A DNA stretch of 64,000 nucleotides from Isochrysis galbana (lineage: Eukaryota > Haptophyta > Isochrysidales > Isochrysidaceae): assembly GCA_018136815.1 (NCBI GenBank), contig CM030931.1:4408148-4472147 (forward strand), read 5' to 3'. Shown here one piece after another: positions 63,370 to 64,000 of the stretch. The notes beneath the pieces are model-generated. The model ran no database searches, was not told where the DNA came from, and saw nothing but the letters and a program-made list of their open reading frames with translations. Each line of letters opens with the position of its first letter. Positions within the stretch are counted from its first letter, which is position 1. The position numbers and the translations under genes were made by a program.

Positions 63370-63794
63370 CTAGGACGTAACGCTATTTTGCATTGCGAAC
63401 TCAACCGTGACTCAACAGCGCCACCAACGCAGTTGAGTCGCCCACTGTTGAGTCACTCTTGAGTTACCTCAAAAACCCTTTAATGGTACTCTAGGGCTTG
63501 TAGTCTTGTAGTAGAGTAGAGAGTAGGAGTCTTGGGAGAAGGGAAAGTAGAGGGGAGAAGGGTTGAATGTGAGGCCAGTCTCATTCAGATGTGAAGCTCG
63601 TAGACAAAAAGCCGGGACCAAAGATTCAGGAGACGAGAGAGAGGAACAGTTGGACGGACGTCCATCGAACGGTTTCCTACGGGCCCTGTCTCCTGTGAAT
63701 ATCTCTCTCAACCGCTCTTCGTTGGCCCGCCGCTGGAGAAGCAGGCTCTGGCTGCCTGCGCTCTGGGCCGTGCCTCGCCCGCTTGCACAGAAAG
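63370..63794. other. intergenic, no gene seen
   Basis: GTTGAGTC/GACTCAAC motifs recur at 63398-63462. Purine-rich sequence precedes the next start. Confidence 0.45.
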
Positions 63795-64000
63795 ATGTCT
63801 GACAGCCTGGGTGCGGAGGCATACCTTGAAAGCCTTCGTGCGGAGAATGCCCGCATGGAGGAGGAGATCATGAAGATGGCAAACGCCACCAAGCATGAGT
63901 TCAGCCAGCCACAGAGGACGTACTCACAGCCTGCGGCGAAGGGCATCAAGGTCTTATCTTGGGACCCCCCAGTAATGAGTGAGGCTAGTGTCGATAACGG
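63795..64000 (+). CDS. 5' end of a hypothetical protein, cut by the window edge
   Basis: The ATG at 63795 opens a frame without stops to the last base (68 codons). It starts MSDSLGAEAYLESLRAENAR, a helical, Glu-rich stretch (RMEEEIMKMANATKHEF) that could start a coiled coil. Purine-poor sequence lies upstream. Identity unknown. Confidence 0.45.
   Translation, partial: MSDSLGAEAYLESLRAENARMEEEIMKMANATKHEFSQPQRTYSQPAAKGIKVLSWDPPVMSEASVDN

Noticed and set aside
1-64000. tRNA and rRNA genes
   Set aside because: No cloverleaf-compatible sequence or conserved rRNA stretch was recognised by eye; a covariance-model scan would be decisive.

Overview
This is a nuclear window from a eukaryotic microalga. 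Genes are split by short GT-AG introns. One gene encodes a thylakoid-lumen PsbP-domain protein, so the organism is photosynthetic. Another encodes an IQCH-type ciliary protein, so it probably builds a flagellum. Coding sequence is GC-rich, intergenic DNA carries long pyrimidine tracts, and roughly half the window is transposon-derived. A haptophyte, pelagophyte-type or other flagellate alga would fit; I cannot decide the lineage from sequence alone.

Layout. 1-6.7 kb: a transposon tail, a pyrimidine tract, a coiled-coil gene and small repeats. 6.9-7.8 kb: a four-exon PsbP-domain gene. 8-10.7 kb: repeat debris with a LINE fragment. 10.8-13.7 kb: an IQ-motif membrane protein and epsilon-COP, head to head. 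14-19 kb: a TA-flanked inverted-repeat transposon, then a four-exon IQCH gene. 19.2-22.6 kb: a minisatellite and an AT-rich island of unrecognised, possibly foreign, ORF remnants broken by a LINE-related element. 23.3-24.9 kb: an AP2-like x2 plus PWWP gene. 25.2-27.2 kb: nested LINE-derived and inverted-repeat elements. 27.8-32.5 kb: a secreted or membrane TPR protein and a DUF1295 membrane enzyme, divergent around a palindromic minisatellite. 34.9-35.7 kb: a gene with two Dpy-30/RIIa-like motifs. 36.2-39.6 kb: an internally deleted non-LTR retrotransposon with a perfect 17-bp target-site duplication. 41.2-44.1 kb: a CDP-alcohol phosphotransferase and an acidic coiled-coil protein. 45.4-48.0 kb: a tandem array of 999-bp units. 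48.2-50.6 kb: a prolyl-4-hydroxylase-TPR fusion. 52.4-57.5 kb: two hypothetical genes and a mitochondrial-type acetyl-CoA acetyltransferase. 59.6-61.0 kb: a second 2OG-Fe(II) oxygenase. 61.2-63.4 kb: two head-to-tail LINE tails abutting a Fanzor/TnpB-like remnant. 63.8 kb to the end: a partial ORF.

The host genes are unrelated housekeeping, ciliary, plastid and enzyme genes, not a pathway cluster. The most interesting signal lies in the mobile DNA. A LINE family and its short derivatives share a 5' end with two small stem-loops, one just before and one just after the start ATG. The stem sequences differ between copies but pairing is kept, which points to a selected RNA structure. The same family has a conserved 3' tail, an apparent pre-insertion site elsewhere in the window, and deleted copies that keep both ends.
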